The notes: a model not told the origin generated them from the letters alone. A stretch of DNA of 52,327 nt from Lysobacterales bacterium (GCA_030065125.1 JASJDM010000016.1:1-52327); one strand, 5' to 3'; positions 7,542-15,517 are shown, counted from the stretch's first letter. Numbers and translations are program-made.

Positions 7542-9518
7542 CTACTCAAAGCCGTCGGCAAATACCCGTTCGGGCAAGCCAAAGCCCACCGGCGTAGAAA
7601 ATTCAGAAGTGTTGCCCAGGGCATCTGTTGCAGTGGCGGTCAGCAGTCCGGTGGTTGCGCCTGGCGGCAGGTCAAGTGACACCTGCTGGACAGCCTGGGG
7701 TGAGGTGTAGGCGACCGAGGCAAGAAACGCGCGACCCTGGTCAGGGCTGTCTGCGATGGTCAGGAAGAATTCCACGGTCAGATCGTAGACGCTGTTCAAG
7801 TCACTGCTGTCCACAAGAAATGACACCTCAAGCTGGTTGACCGTGCCCTGGACAAAGGCATCGACAGCCAGGTCCGGCGCATTTTGCAGTCGATTCGGAC
7901 CGTCGTCAGCATCGTTGATGTCATTGGCGGTCAAGCCATCGCCCCCCAGGTCGATGCCGCCGGCATTGCGAGCCATGGTGTTTTCGGTGATGCGATTCCC
8001 CGTGGTTTCCCGTCCCGGCACTGCCTCGCTGATCAGAGACACGGCAAACCCTCCGTTGTCAGCAAAAGAATTGTTCAGCACCTGGTTGTCATTGCTGCCA
8101 AAGAAGCGCAGTGCGTCACCCCTGTTTCCGACACCCTCCACGCCAAAATCGTTGTCCTGGATCAAGTTGTTGTTGGATCCGCTGGACAGCAGCAGCCCGA
8201 GCTGGTTGTCGGCGATAGCGTTGCTGGCAAGTGTGTTACTGCTGGATCCAGTCAGCCGGACACCGATGCTGGCGGTACTGCTGCCGAACTCGTTGCGGGC
8301 GATGGTGCCATTGGTGACATCACGCAGCCGCAGGGCGAACAGGTTGTCGTACACCTGGTTGTCGGTGACCTGGGGCATGTCTGCCGTATCCAGGTAGATA
8401 CCGTCCTGGTTGCCGCGGATGTCGTTATTGACGATGGCAAGGCCAACCGCGCTGGTCACCCCGGATCCATCCACGGTTACCCCGTCACCCCTGTGATCGC
8501 AGATGGCATTGCCGGCGTCACCGCTGCCGCCAATGGTGAGATCGTCACCGCTGGCGCGGATGCCGTCGCCCGGACTGGACAGGGAAGCGCCAATACCGCA
8601 ACCAATGAAGTTGCCACGGACCAGGTTGAGGTCGCCGGACAGGTCAAGGTTGGCGTCAGCGTTTCCTGCGATCACGTTGCGTTGGGTGTCAACGCCGGTG
8701 GCATCGCCAATATTGTTGCCGTCGCCGCTGATGACAATCCCGCCACCGTTGGCAACAACGACATCACCGGCTGCGTTGACCCCGATGCGGTTGCCGCTGA
8801 TCTGGTTGTTGCTGGAATCGCCCACGATGGCGCTGCCGGTGTTTCCTGAGATGACATTGCCCCGCCCCAGCCCGGCAACGCTGCGTCCGATGGTGTTGCC
8901 GTCGCTGCGCAGTCGAACACCGGTTCCGTTTGGCCCGGCGGAGCCGCTGGCGGGATCGACTCCAAGCCAGGTACCGGTAATGAACAGAGACTCGTCGGCC
9001 AGGATGGCTGAATCCGGGAAGTTGATGATCGCCAGGTTGATGATCTGGGAGCCACCGGAGCCGGTAAAAAAGTCCAGCCCTCGCTGGAAGGTACCTCCGG
9101 CAACCAGGTTTTCACCGGACAGGGCCAAAACCGGCGGTAATGACGTGGCGTCCTCCCGACCCGGCGCCCCCGGCGCCGTGCTGCCGTCGATGGTGACCGG
9201 CTGGGATATCAGGGGCAGCGTTCCCAGCGACGCACTGAGGGTGATCTGCCCCGCAACCGAGAATTCAATCAGGTCGGCTCCGGGCGTTGCGTTGGCCTGC
9301 TCCAGGGCCGCCCGCAGAGAGCAGCGAAAAACCGGCAGCGGCGGTAGGCCGGAATTGCCGCGAAAGCTGGAACACAGGCCGTCACCGGTATCGTCGTCCG
9401 CGAAATCACCCAGTGAATCCACCGTGAAGGTCTCGGCCAGTGCCGGCACAGCAATGCTGAGCAGCGCCGCCAGCGCGATAGTGCGAACGGTCCGCCGGTG
9501 TTTGTCGTCAATGGGCAC
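7542..9518 (-). CDS. Secreted CSLREA-type right-handed beta-helix protein with C-terminal FADGFE tail
   Basis: Exported protein of 658 residues. GTG at 9518 is chosen because GGAGGG lies about 7 nt upstream and it gives a compact signal peptide (TIALAALLSIAVPALA); a longer frame exists but its extra residues are not protein-like. After the signal comes the CSLREA-like sequence FRCSLRAALEQANATPGADL found at the start of many bacterial parallel beta-helix exoproteins. Many Asn/Gly-rich coils follow, with recurring NxIxGN and GNxIG motifs (about residues 150-530). The last residues are PERVFADGFE, a short tail seen on many extracellular proteins of Xanthomonadales-like bacteria. No catalytic motif is evident; surface adhesion or polysaccharide binding is possible. 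It is monocistronic. Confidence 0.82.
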   Translation of the reverse strand: MPIDDKHRRTVRTIALAALLSIAVPALAETFTVDSLGDFADDDTGDGLCSSFRGNSGLPPLPVFRCSLRAALEQANATPGADLIEFSVAGQITLSASLGTLPLISQPVTIDGSTAPGAPGREDATSLPPVLALSGENLVAGGTFQRGLDFFTGSGGSQIINLAIINFPDSAILADESLFITGTWLGVDPASGSAGPNGTGVRLRSDGNTIGRSVAGLGRGNVISGNTGSAIVGDSSNNQISGNRIGVNAAGDVVVANGGGIVISGDGNNIGDATGVDTQRNVIAGNADANLDLSGDLNLVRGNFIGCGIGASLSSPGDGIRASGDDLTIGGSGDAGNAICDHRGDGVTVDGSGVTSAVGLAIVNNDIRGNQDGIYLDTADMPQVTDNQVYDNLFALRLRDVTNGTIARNEFGSSTASIGVRLTGSSSNTLASNAIADNQLGLLLSSGSNNNLIQDNDFGVEGVGNRGDALRFFGSNDNQVLNNSFADNGGFAVSLISEAVPGRETTGNRITENTMARNAGGIDLGGDGLTANDINDADDGPNRLQNAPDLAVDAFVQGTVNQLEVSFLVDSSDLNSVYDLTVEFFLTIADSPDQGRAFLASVAYTSPQAVQQVSLDLPPGATTGLLTATATDALGNTSEFSTPVGFGLPERVFADGFE

Positions 9519-9666
9519 AGATTTCCCTCCTGGATTCAGTCGCAGGTCCTCCATCAACCCGTAGTACGCAATCCTGAAGCAACGAGGACCACCCGGCGAC
9601 GTTCGGATTTGCCCAGTCCGGCATTCAAAACAAACAAAGACATGGCAAAACCCACGGAGACGAGTC

Positions 9667-9927
9667 ATGCAATACCTGCTGATTCTGCTGACGCTGTTAC
9701 CGCCCATCGCCGCCACGGCCGCGTCCATTGACGAAGCCCGCACGCGAGCGGAAATCGTGGACACCGTCCAGCCGTTTATGCTTGAGCGGCCCAACCCAAG
9801 GCGTAACCACAGCCGGCTGCAGGGTGAACTTTGGGATCTCCAACCCGGGGAAGTTCTCCGCCTTCGTGGCACAGCCGCCCAGGTCCCCGGAAATGCGGGA
9901 AGTCAGGGGCCGTCGACAACGCGATGA
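9667..9927 (+). CDS. Small exported hypothetical protein
   Basis: Frame of 86 residues with a good signal peptide (MQYLLILLTLLPPIAATAA, then SIDEARTRAE) and GGAGACGAG about 7 nt before the ATG. The rest is Arg/Leu-rich with no recognised domain, and it ends 10 bp before the DUF454 gene. Beyond about codon 42 another reading frame looks equally protein-like, so the gene may be a frameshifted remnant of a longer secreted protein. Confidence 0.35.
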   Translation: MQYLLILLTLLPPIAATAASIDEARTRAEIVDTVQPFMLERPNPRRNHSRLQGELWDLQPGEVLRLRGTAAQVPGNAGSQGPSTTR

Positions 9928-9936
9928 CCATGCTGC

Positions 9937-10386
9937 ATGATTTCGATTCCATCCAGCGGGATTGGAGCCGTTGCCATTCCTGGTTTCGATGAAAACACAT
10001 CACCCATCACCCATCGATGGCTGTTCCTTGGCCTGGGCTTCGTGTTTGTTGCCCTGGGTGCCGTTGGCGTGGTGCTGCCGGTGCTGCCCACAACACCGTT
10101 CCTGATCCTTGCCGCAGCCTGCTTTGCCCGATCCTCTCAGCGCTGGCACGCCTGGCTGCTCAACAGCCGCCTGTTTGGACCCCTGCTGCGAAACTGGGAG
10201 CAGAATCGCTGCATCCCCAGGCGCGCTAAGGTTGCAGCCGTCGTGATCATGGGCCTGGTGGGTGGCAGCTCGATGGTGTTTGCGCTGGAAACCCTGTGGG
10301 CCCGGGCAGCCACGCTGCTGTTGATTGCCGTCGGGATCGGTACCCTTTGGAGAATCCGGAGCTGCCCACCGGATTCGGCCAGCTGA
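9937..10386 (+). CDS. YbaN-like DUF454 inner-membrane protein
   Basis: Small membrane protein of 149 residues or slightly fewer. The family hallmark VGVVLPVLPTTPFLILAAACFARSS is present, followed by RWHAWLLNSRLFGPLLRNWEQNR, which matches the YbaN/DUF454 pattern of one helix, a PTTPF loop, a second helix, a cytosolic WL.SR.FGP segment and two C-terminal helices. The first 25 residues are not family-like, so the true start may be internal, but no better in-frame start with a ribosome-binding site is visible. The molecular function of the family is unknown. Confidence 0.8.
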   Translation: MISIPSSGIGAVAIPGFDENTSPITHRWLFLGLGFVFVALGAVGVVLPVLPTTPFLILAAACFARSSQRWHAWLLNSRLFGPLLRNWEQNRCIPRRAKVAAVVIMGLVGGSSMVFALETLWARAATLLLIAVGIGTLWRIRSCPPDSAS

Positions 10387-10400
10387 CCGTCTGATACAGA

Positions 10401-10424
10401 CGCCCGCCCGGTAAAGGGCGCTTT
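10401..10424 (+). terminator. Probable rho-independent terminator after the DUF454 gene
   Basis: CGCCC at 10401-10405 pairs with GGGCG at 10416-10420 around a 10-nt loop, followed by CTTTTG. It lies in the 41-bp space between two convergent genes and is oriented for the plus-strand gene. Confidence 0.45.
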
Positions 10425-10427
10425 TGT

Positions 10428-10946
10428 TCAGTTAGTGCGGTCGCCGGCGGCGCGATCGTAGAATTCAAACTTTGAACTGGTGACAAAAGCTTCCAGCTTC
10501 TCGATCTCCCGTTCCACCTCGGCCTGGCTGGCCGAGTCTCCGGAACGCTTGAGCTCGGCCAGCTTGTTTTGGGCCTGCTCCAGGTTGCTCCGCGTTTCGC
10601 GCAGGGACGGGTCGATCTTTTCCCAATCCACGCTGGCCATGATAGTGACCAGGGTTTCAGTTCTCTCGGACAACCGTTCCAGTTCGTCCCGGGTGTTTTT
10701 AAGACCGGTCAATTGTTCCATCTTGCGGGCTTCCCAGTCCTGGTTGGTCCAGAACACAGTAACGGCATGGATCATCAGGCCGATGCCCCAGCCCATGGCC
10801 GGAAACACAAACCACCAGGTGCCCGGAGACGTTACCGCGTTAAGTCCAAGCAAGAAAAGGTTGACGGCAAGATAAGACCCCAGGTGGTCGTAGAAGCCCT
10901 TGAGCTCCTTGATTCGTTTCCTGGCGTTTTCTTCATTCATGCTCAT
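10428..10946 (-). CDS. 2TM-domain membrane protein with C-terminal coiled coil
   Basis: Protein of 172 residues. Residues 1-65 match the bacterial 2TM domain: a charged N-terminus (ARKRIKELKGFYDHLGSYLAVN) leads into two helices at about 22-40 and 45-66 separated by SPGTWWFVFPAMGWGIGL. Residues from about 85 onward are strongly charged with heptad-like Leu and Ala spacing and should form a cytosolic coiled coil. The 2TM domain is also found on some LytTR and histidine kinase proteins, but no kinase or DNA-binding domain follows here. Start at MSMNEE; MNEE two codons later is an equal choice. Function unknown. Confidence 0.75.
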   Translation of the reverse strand: MSMNEENARKRIKELKGFYDHLGSYLAVNLFLLGLNAVTSPGTWWFVFPAMGWGIGLMIHAVTVFWTNQDWEARKMEQLTGLKNTRDELERLSERTETLVTIMASVDWEKIDPSLRETRSNLEQAQNKLAELKRSGDSASQAEVEREIEKLEAFVTSSKFEFYDRAAGDRTN

Positions 10947-11121
10947 GGTCCGCTAGTTTTACTCTGCTGTTAAGGGCAAAGCAAAAGCCATACCAATTTC
11001 AACTTCCCGTAATTGCTGGGAAAATGTCGGAAGACGCGGGGGATCAGTTGTTTGATCTGGCTAACAGTTGGCGAAACTGCCCAGCCAACCGCGTCATCCG
11101 GTCGGCCGGGCTGTCCGCCAG

Positions 11122-11274
11122 CTAGCGCGGTACGTTCAGCAGCGGGCGTTCGGAGGCCTGGGCATAGCTGCCCGGTGACCCTGCTTCAGAGTAGGTAGCC
11201 AGGACGGCTACCCCAACGGCAAGCGCCGCAATCAGCAGGCCCGAAGCCAGGCTGCCGCAGTATCGGTTGATCAT
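11122..11274 (-). CDS. Small single-pass membrane or exported peptide (50 aa)
   Basis: Short ORF starting MINRYCGSLASGLLIAALAV and ending ERPLLNVPR, with one hydrophobic helix at about residues 9-27. A clear GGAGAA ribosome-binding site sits about 8 nt before the ATG at 11274. It begins 28 bp after the stop of the SDR oxidoreductase on the same strand and is probably co-transcribed with it under the TetR-type regulator. No homologue is recognised. Between this ORF and the 2TM gene (10947-11121) I see nothing else. Confidence 0.5.
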   Translation of the reverse strand: MINRYCGSLASGLLIAALAVGVAVLATYSEAGSPGSYAQASERPLLNVPR

Positions 11275-11302
11275 GATAATTTCTCCTTTTCAGTTGCCGG
11301 GA

Positions 11303-12076
11303 TCAGTTCCGACCGGCCATGACGCCGCCGTCCACATCCACCACGGTGCCGGTGATCCAGCCCGCGCCGTCGGACAGCAGGAAGTCGATGGCCTGGGCCA
11401 CATCATCGGCCTGGCCAATTCGCCCGATAGGATGGAAGCCATTGAAGCCCTGCAACGCCTCCTCCACCTCGGCTGGGTCGATGAAGGTTTCGTATATGGG
11501 CGTGGCCACCACGGCGGGAGCAACCGCGTTCACACGGATGTTCTGCTCCGCCAGTTCCATGGCCAGGTGCTGGGTCAGGGAGTGCAGACCTGCCTTGGCC
11601 ATGGAATAGGCCGAGGACGGCGTGGCCTTCACCGCCTGTTTGGCCCACATGGATCCGATGTTGACGATTGCCCCACCCCCGGCCTGGGCCATGTTGCGCG
11701 CCACCGCCTGGGTGACAAAAAAGGTCGCACGGTTCAGGTTCAGGTAGCTGTCGTAGTCGGCCTCATCGTGGTCCAGAAAACTCTTGGGGTTGAAGGTGCC
11801 GGCGGCATTGACCAGGTATCCATACGGGCGGGAATCGCCGTCGATGGAAGCAATCAGCGCATTCACGTCTTCCGCGTCGTACAGATCCGCCCGCTGGGTC
11901 TCCACCGGGCCAAACTCACTCAACTCAGCCTGGACCTCATCCAGTTTCCCGGTGTTACGGCCCACGATGCGAACAATGGCGCCACGCCGCAGCAGGGCCT
12001 TGGCAGTAGCTTTTCCCATGCCGGTAGTTCCACCGACAACCAGGGCGACTTTCGGGTTTTCATTGACTTGTGACAT
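11303..12076 (-). CDS. Short-chain dehydrogenase/reductase (SDR)
   Basis: Classical SDR oxidoreductase of 257 residues. The Rossmann cofactor motif GGTTGMGK is at 15-22, NAAG at 90-93, and the catalytic Ser142, Tyr157 and Lys161 lie in IGSMWAK and YSMAK. C-terminal [34 protein letters not shown] is typical. Arg40 after beta-2 (RIVGRNTGK) suggests NADP(H) preference. AAAGGAGAAACACC precedes the ATG. It lies downstream of the TetR-family gene on the same strand, with its own copy of the TetR-type operator and a matching promoter, so it is the probable regulated target. The substrate is unknown; with the GST it may belong to an electrophile or xenobiotic stress response. Confidence 0.88.
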   Translation of the reverse strand: MSQVNENPKVALVVGGTTGMGKATAKALLRRGAIVRIVGRNTGKLDEVQAELSEFGPVETQRADLYDAEDVNALIASIDGDSRPYGYLVNAAGTFNPKSFLDHDEADYDSYLNLNRATFFVTQAVARNMAQAGGGAIVNIGSMWAKQAVKATPSSAYSMAKAGLHSLTQHLAMELAEQNIRVNAVAPAVVATPIYETFIDPAEVEEALQGFNGFHPIGRIGQADDVAQAIDFLLSDGAGWITGTVVDVDGGVMAGRN

Positions 12077-12110
12077 GGTGTTTCTCCTTTCGATGATTGA
12101 ATAAAACTAA

Positions 12111-12139
12111 AAACTATCTATCAGTAGATAGATGAACCA
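12111..12139 (-). promoter_or_regulatory. SDR promoter with embedded TetR-type operator
   Basis: Inverted repeat CTATCTA-TCAG-TAGATAG at 12114-12131. Read on the minus strand it sits between a weak -35 (TGGTTC, 12139-12134) and -10 (TAGTTT, 12116-12111) separated by 17 bp. The same operator, with one spacer base changed, lies in the tetR promoter, and the geometry is identical at both sites. Confidence 0.7.
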
Positions 12140-12150
12140 GATAAAAAAAC

Positions 12151-12705
12151 TCAGGTTGCCGCCGCCCTGGCCAGCGCCCGGAATGCGTTCAGCCGTTCGC
12201 GGCTGTCGGTCAGACGGTCCACCAGAATGGCGCCCTCCAGACCCGACATCAGAATCATTGCCCACTGGTGTGAGCTCAGCCCCAGCGCCAGTCCGGAAGA
12301 TGACCCGGACAGCGCTTTTTCCAGCCATTGTTCGGACATCTCAAAGAACCCGCGCAGAGCCAGACGGGTCGGCCCATCCAGGCCATTCAGCTCCGCGGCC
12401 ATCATGCCGCACAGGCAGAAATCATTGCCAGACAGCACGTCCTCGAACACCTGGGCCAATCCCTGTAATTTGCCGTCAAGGGTACTTTCGGACCGGTCGA
12501 TCTCTGCCAACCGGGCGTCGAACCGGGCGGTGTAATCCCGCACCACGGACTGGGCCAGGTCGGCTTTCGTACGGAAGTGATAGTGGACGCTGGAGGACTT
12601 CACCCCCACCTCCTCGGCCAGGTCGCGGAAGCTGACGCTGTTCAGGCCGCCCTTCTGGATCGCCTGGGTCGCCGCCGCTTCAATCTGTTCACGCTTGTCT
12701 TTCAT
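12151..12705 (-). CDS. TetR/AcrR-family repressor of the SDR/GST locus
   Basis: One-component regulator of 184 residues. The N-terminal helix-turn-helix runs from about 8 to 55, with SFRDLAEEVGVKSSSVHYHF as recognition region followed by TKADLAQSVV, typical of TetR proteins. The C-terminal ligand pocket is Cys-containing (NDFCLCGMMAAEL), a pattern seen in TetR proteins that sense electrophiles or small acids, though this is only suggestive. It lies between the SDR gene (downstream, same strand) and the divergent GST gene, with one matching palindrome on each side. Autoregulation and repression of the SDR are therefore likely. Confidence 0.87.
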   Translation of the reverse strand: MKDKREQIEAAATQAIQKGGLNSVSFRDLAEEVGVKSSSVHYHFRTKADLAQSVVRDYTARFDARLAEIDRSESTLDGKLQGLAQVFEDVLSGNDFCLCGMMAAELNGLDGPTRLALRGFFEMSEQWLEKALSGSSSGLALGLSSHQWAMILMSGLEGAILVDRLTDSRERLNAFRALARAAAT

Positions 12706-12731
12706 GGCCGTATCACCTCAAGTTGTCGAAC

Positions 12732-12760
12732 AGTCTATCTATCACTAGATAGATTGTCAA
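12732..12760 (-). promoter_or_regulatory. tetR promoter with embedded operator in the tetR-GST intergenic region
   Basis: Inverted repeat CTATCTA-TCAC-TAGATAG at 12735-12752, extendable to 8-bp arms. On the minus strand a consensus -35 TTGACA (12760-12755) and -10 TAGACT (12737-12732) flank it with a 17-bp spacer, so the operator fills the spacer of the tetR promoter. It also lies upstream of the divergent GST gene. Confidence 0.75.
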
Positions 12761-12882
12761 CCCATGACCCATTTTGGCCAGTCAATCCAAGGCTCAGCCG
12801 ACTTTCCCTCCCCGCTTGCCCTCAGGCGCAACGCTGGGTGCCGGTGAATATGCGCTAAACTTTGCGCTCCGCCCTGTATCGC

Positions 12883-13623
12883 ATGGCAATTCCCATGGAA
12901 TTCTGGACCGCAGCAACACCCAACGGCTGGAAAGTCAGCATCATGCTGGAGGAACTCAAGCAGGCCGGTGCAGACCTTCCGGCCATTGAGGTACACACGG
13001 TTGACCTGCTGGCCGGCGAGCAGTTCTCTGACCGATTTACCGCCTTGAACCCCAACCAGCGCATTCCGGTCCTGGTGGATCAGGGACGCAACATCTTCGA
13101 AAGCGGTGCAATCCTGCAATACCTGGCCGAAAAATTCCCATCACCCCTGCTGCCCCTGGATGAATCCCGCTGGGATGTGCTGCCCTGGGTGTACTGGCAG
13201 GTGGCCAACCTGGGGCCCGCTTTCGGCAACAAACTCAGCTATACCCGATATATGGAGGACGTCGATGCTGAACTTAAGGCACACCCCCTGGAGCGATTCA
13301 GCAATGAAGCCCAGCGCCTGCTGCGAATCCTGAACCAGCGCCTGGGAAACGCACCGTTTATCTGCGGTGAGCAGTTCACCATTGCTGACATCGCGGCCTG
13401 GCCCTGGGTACGGGGCTGGAAATGGAGCAAGATCAACATCACCCTGCATGACAGCGTCATGGCCTGGGTGGACCGGGTCAGGGCCCGTCCCGCGGTAGAA
13501 CGGGGCATCGCCTACGGCGCCCCACCCGGCGAAACCGACCAGTGGTCCGAGGCAACCAAGGCTCGCTATGCCAGAACCGGTACGTCCATGGCCTCCAACG
13601 ACACCATCGCGGGCAAGCGCTGA
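12883..13623 (+). CDS. Glutathione S-transferase family protein (YfcG/YghU-like)
   Basis: Cytosolic GST-fold protein of 246 residues. The N-terminal thioredoxin-like domain contains TAATPNGWKVSIMLEEL, close to the TxPNGxK motif of the Nu-class GST/disulfide-bond oxidoreductases YfcG and YghU, and NPNQRIPVLVD with FESGAILQYLAEKF for glutathione gamma-Glu binding. The helical C-terminal domain has FICGEQFTIADIAAWPWV. ATG 12883 is used; ATG 12895 is equally possible and an upstream TTG is not supported. It is divergent from tetR across the palindromic operator. YfcG-type enzymes reduce disulfides using two glutathiones rather than conjugating substrates. Confidence 0.88.
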   Translation: MAIPMEFWTAATPNGWKVSIMLEELKQAGADLPAIEVHTVDLLAGEQFSDRFTALNPNQRIPVLVDQGRNIFESGAILQYLAEKFPSPLLPLDESRWDVLPWVYWQVANLGPAFGNKLSYTRYMEDVDAELKAHPLERFSNEAQRLLRILNQRLGNAPFICGEQFTIADIAAWPWVRGWKWSKINITLHDSVMAWVDRVRARPAVERGIAYGAPPGETDQWSEATKARYARTGTSMASNDTIAGKR

Positions 13624-13682
13624 GACCGCGCCATTTCCACCAGCCCTTTTTCCAGACAATCACGACTCTGAAGGTACCCATA

Positions 13683-14189
13683 GTGAACCGAATCCTGTTG
13701 CTGCTCCTCATACTGCCGGCCACCGCATGGACAGAAACCCAAACCATCGCCGGCGCCAACGATACCCGGATCGTGGTCGCAGCCGATGAGGGTGCCCGCG
13801 CGTTTCACCAGCAGTGGGGATATGCTCCTGCCATCCGGGCGGGCGATTTTGTTGTCTTGTCAGGCATCATTGCCGGACCCCCACCGGACGCCGGTACCGA
13901 TGTGGACGCGTTCAAAGCGTCGCTGCGCCGCACCTTCGCCCGACTGCAGCAGCATTTGAACGCCCTCGACGCGTCCTTCGACGACGTCATCAAGCTCAAC
14001 ACCTACCACGTTTTCAAAAGCCCCTATTTTGCAGGCACCAAGCTGGAACACATGGAAGCGGTGCGGGCCATCAAACAGGAATTCATAGGTTCAGCGACGC
14101 CAACCTGGACGGCCATCGGCGTGAGTGAACTTTTCACGGACAGCGGGCTGGTGGAAATTGAAATAACGGCTTACGCGCCAGTGAAATAG
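13683..14189 (+). CDS. Exported Rid-family (YjgF/YER057c/UK114) protein
   Basis: Rid-fold protein of 168 residues with an N-terminal signal peptide (VNRILLLLLILPATAWTETQ), which is unusual because most Rid proteins are cytosolic. GTG at 13683 is chosen because it begins the signal peptide and follows GAAGGT. The Rid body runs from about 40 to 165 (AIRAGDFVVLSGIIAG, FDDVIKLNTYHVF, GLVEIEITAYAP). The Arg of the RidA PARSxVE motif is not evident: the matching segment is TPTWTAIGVSEL, so enamine deaminase activity of the RidA type is doubtful. It lies 59 bp after the GST gene on the same strand. Confidence 0.78.
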   Translation: MNRILLLLLILPATAWTETQTIAGANDTRIVVAADEGARAFHQQWGYAPAIRAGDFVVLSGIIAGPPPDAGTDVDAFKASLRRTFARLQQHLNALDASFDDVIKLNTYHVFKSPYFAGTKLEHMEAVRAIKQEFIGSATPTWTAIGVSELFTDSGLVEIEITAYAPVK

Positions 14190-14234
14190 TTTCTTGAAAT
14201 AGTTTTTGCCGTACGGCGTACTGGTTCAACAGGG

Positions 14235-14981
14235 TCAGAACTGCTGCAGGAGCAGATCCACTGTCAGAAAGTCCTGCTGCAAGCTGGATCGCAGCTCACG
14301 GGAAGGGCGCCCCGGATCGCCGATACGGTCAAGCACCATTTGCGCGCCGGCAAAGTCCTGGCCTCGGGTGTAATCGTTGTAAGTGACGATCGTGTCCAAT
14401 CCTGCTGACAGGGAAGACCGCAGCCCGTTGGCTGAATCTTCGAAAGCGACGCACTGGTCGGCGGAGATCTTCATCTGGTCCAGCACGTAGCGGTAGATGT
14501 CAGGCGCCGGCTTTTTCTCGGGCACGATATCTCCGGCCCCGATAACTTCAAACCAGTCCGCGCCCGATTCGCCCAGGGTGTTTTCCAGCAGCGCCGTAAC
14601 GCTTACGGGCGTAGTGGTGGTGGCAATAGCCAGGCGGATTCCAGCCCTCCTGGCATCCTGCAGAAGCCGCTCAACGCCGGAACGTAACGGAACGGCACTG
14701 GCATTCAGCAGCGCCAGATATTTTTCGGTTTTGACCTGATGCAGGCGGCTGATCACCTCGTCCAGGCCGGGACGGCCTTTCTGGGGTTTGTCATGACTGT
14801 CAATGTACTGCCGGATGCGCTCTTGGCCGCCGGTCACGGACAGAAGCTCGCCGTAGGTTTGCCGGTCCCAGTGCCAATCCAGCCCCGACGCCTGGAAGGC
14901 CTGGTTGAAGGCCACCCGGTGACCGTCGCGCTCGGTGTCCGCGAGGGTACCGTCTACGTCGAAGATAAAAGTGGTTTTCAT
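14235..14981 (-). CDS. cbbY: HAD-superfamily sugar phosphatase, CbbY-like
   Basis: Haloacid dehalogenase phosphatase of 248 residues with strong overall resemblance to CbbY. The motif I aspartates are Asp8 and Asp10 in FDVDGTLADTE, followed by the CbbY-like DGHRVAFNQAF and LLSVTGGQERIRQYI. Motif II is IATTTTPVSV, motif III has VPEKKPAPDIYRYVL, and motif IV is AFEDSANGLRSSLSAGL. Characterised CbbY enzymes dephosphorylate xylulose 1,5-bisphosphate, a Rubisco inhibitor. No Calvin-cycle genes are visible here, so the physiological substrate may be another sugar bisphosphate or phosphoglycolate-like compound. It is convergent with the exported Rid gene. Confidence 0.85.
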   Translation of the reverse strand: MKTTFIFDVDGTLADTERDGHRVAFNQAFQASGLDWHWDRQTYGELLSVTGGQERIRQYIDSHDKPQKGRPGLDEVISRLHQVKTEKYLALLNASAVPLRSGVERLLQDARRAGIRLAIATTTTPVSVTALLENTLGESGADWFEVIGAGDIVPEKKPAPDIYRYVLDQMKISADQCVAFEDSANGLRSSLSAGLDTIVTYNDYTRGQDFAGAQMVLDRIGDPGRPSRELRSSLQQDFLTVDLLLQQF

Positions 14982-15022
14982 TGCCCCCTGTCGTGTCCCC
15001 CCCGGAACCCCACGATTCTAAT

Positions 15023-15361
15023 TCAATTGCCGACCGCCGTCTCCCGGTCTTCGGATACCGGACGACGGATTTCCCGTCGATGAGTCCAGATTCGAATGAA
15101 CGGAAACCCCATGGACAACAACAGGATCACCATGGCCGGCAGAATGTGGCCGAACCTGGTCAGCGCGATCACCACCACGAAAGCCAGAACCATGGAGATT
15201 GCCGAGTCGATCAGTGAGTTACGCATCAGCCGGCGCCGGACCGAATCACTCTCCTGGCCGGTTATGAACAGCACCATGATCGGCAGCAGGAAATGCAGCG
15301 GCGCATAGAAAGCAATGATGATGATCCAGACAATGAAGTCATCCATGGCCAATCTGTCCAT
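15023..15361 (-). CDS. Small polytopic membrane protein, unknown function
   Basis: Protein of 112 residues or 107 if MDDF at 15346 is the start. Three hydrophobic segments are visible: DFIVWIIIIAFYAPLHFLLP, LIDSAISMVLAFVVVIALT and LPAMVILLLSMGFPFIRIW, ending in a basic tail HRREIRRP. No family is recognised. It ends 41 bp before the CbbY-like start on the same strand, so the two could be co-transcribed. Confidence 0.6.
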   Translation of the reverse strand: MDRLAMDDFIVWIIIIAFYAPLHFLLPIMVLFITGQESDSVRRRLMRNSLIDSAISMVLAFVVVIALTRFGHILPAMVILLLSMGFPFIRIWTHRREIRRPVSEDRETAVGN

Positions 15362-15489
15362 TCAGCAAGCCCCTATTGTAGCCGCGCGGGGCATTGCCGG
15401 GCCTGACCGGGGACCGCTATTGGAACAGGCGGTTTGCTGCAACGCCTGCCCTGCCGGTAAACCCTCCGGAGCCGTGGCACCGCAAGCCC

Positions 15490-15517
15490 TTGTCGGTGCA
15501 CCGACAGGTAGTACACT
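15490..15517 (+). promoter_or_regulatory. Promoter with perfect 16-bp palindrome upstream of the PhnD-like/kinase genes
   Basis: -35 TTGTCG (15490-15495) and -10 TACACT (15512-15517) are separated by 16 bp. TGTCGGTGCACCGACA at 15491-15506 is a perfect palindrome covering the -35 and most of the spacer, the expected place for a repressor operator. No regulator gene is adjacent. Confidence 0.5.

Noticed and set aside
9519..9872. N-terminal extension of the beta-helix protein from an upstream start
   Set aside because: The extra residues are Arg/Ser-rich and hide the signal peptide; the GTG at 9518 has a strong ribosome-binding site.
14209..14218. Palindrome GCCGTACGGC between convergent genes, considered as a terminator
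   Set aside because: The arms are short, there is no loop, and the adjacent T-run is on the wrong side for either gene.
14235..14981. Evidence for autotrophy from the CbbY-like phosphatase
   Set aside because: No Rubisco or other Calvin-cycle gene is present, and CbbY relatives are common in heterotrophs.
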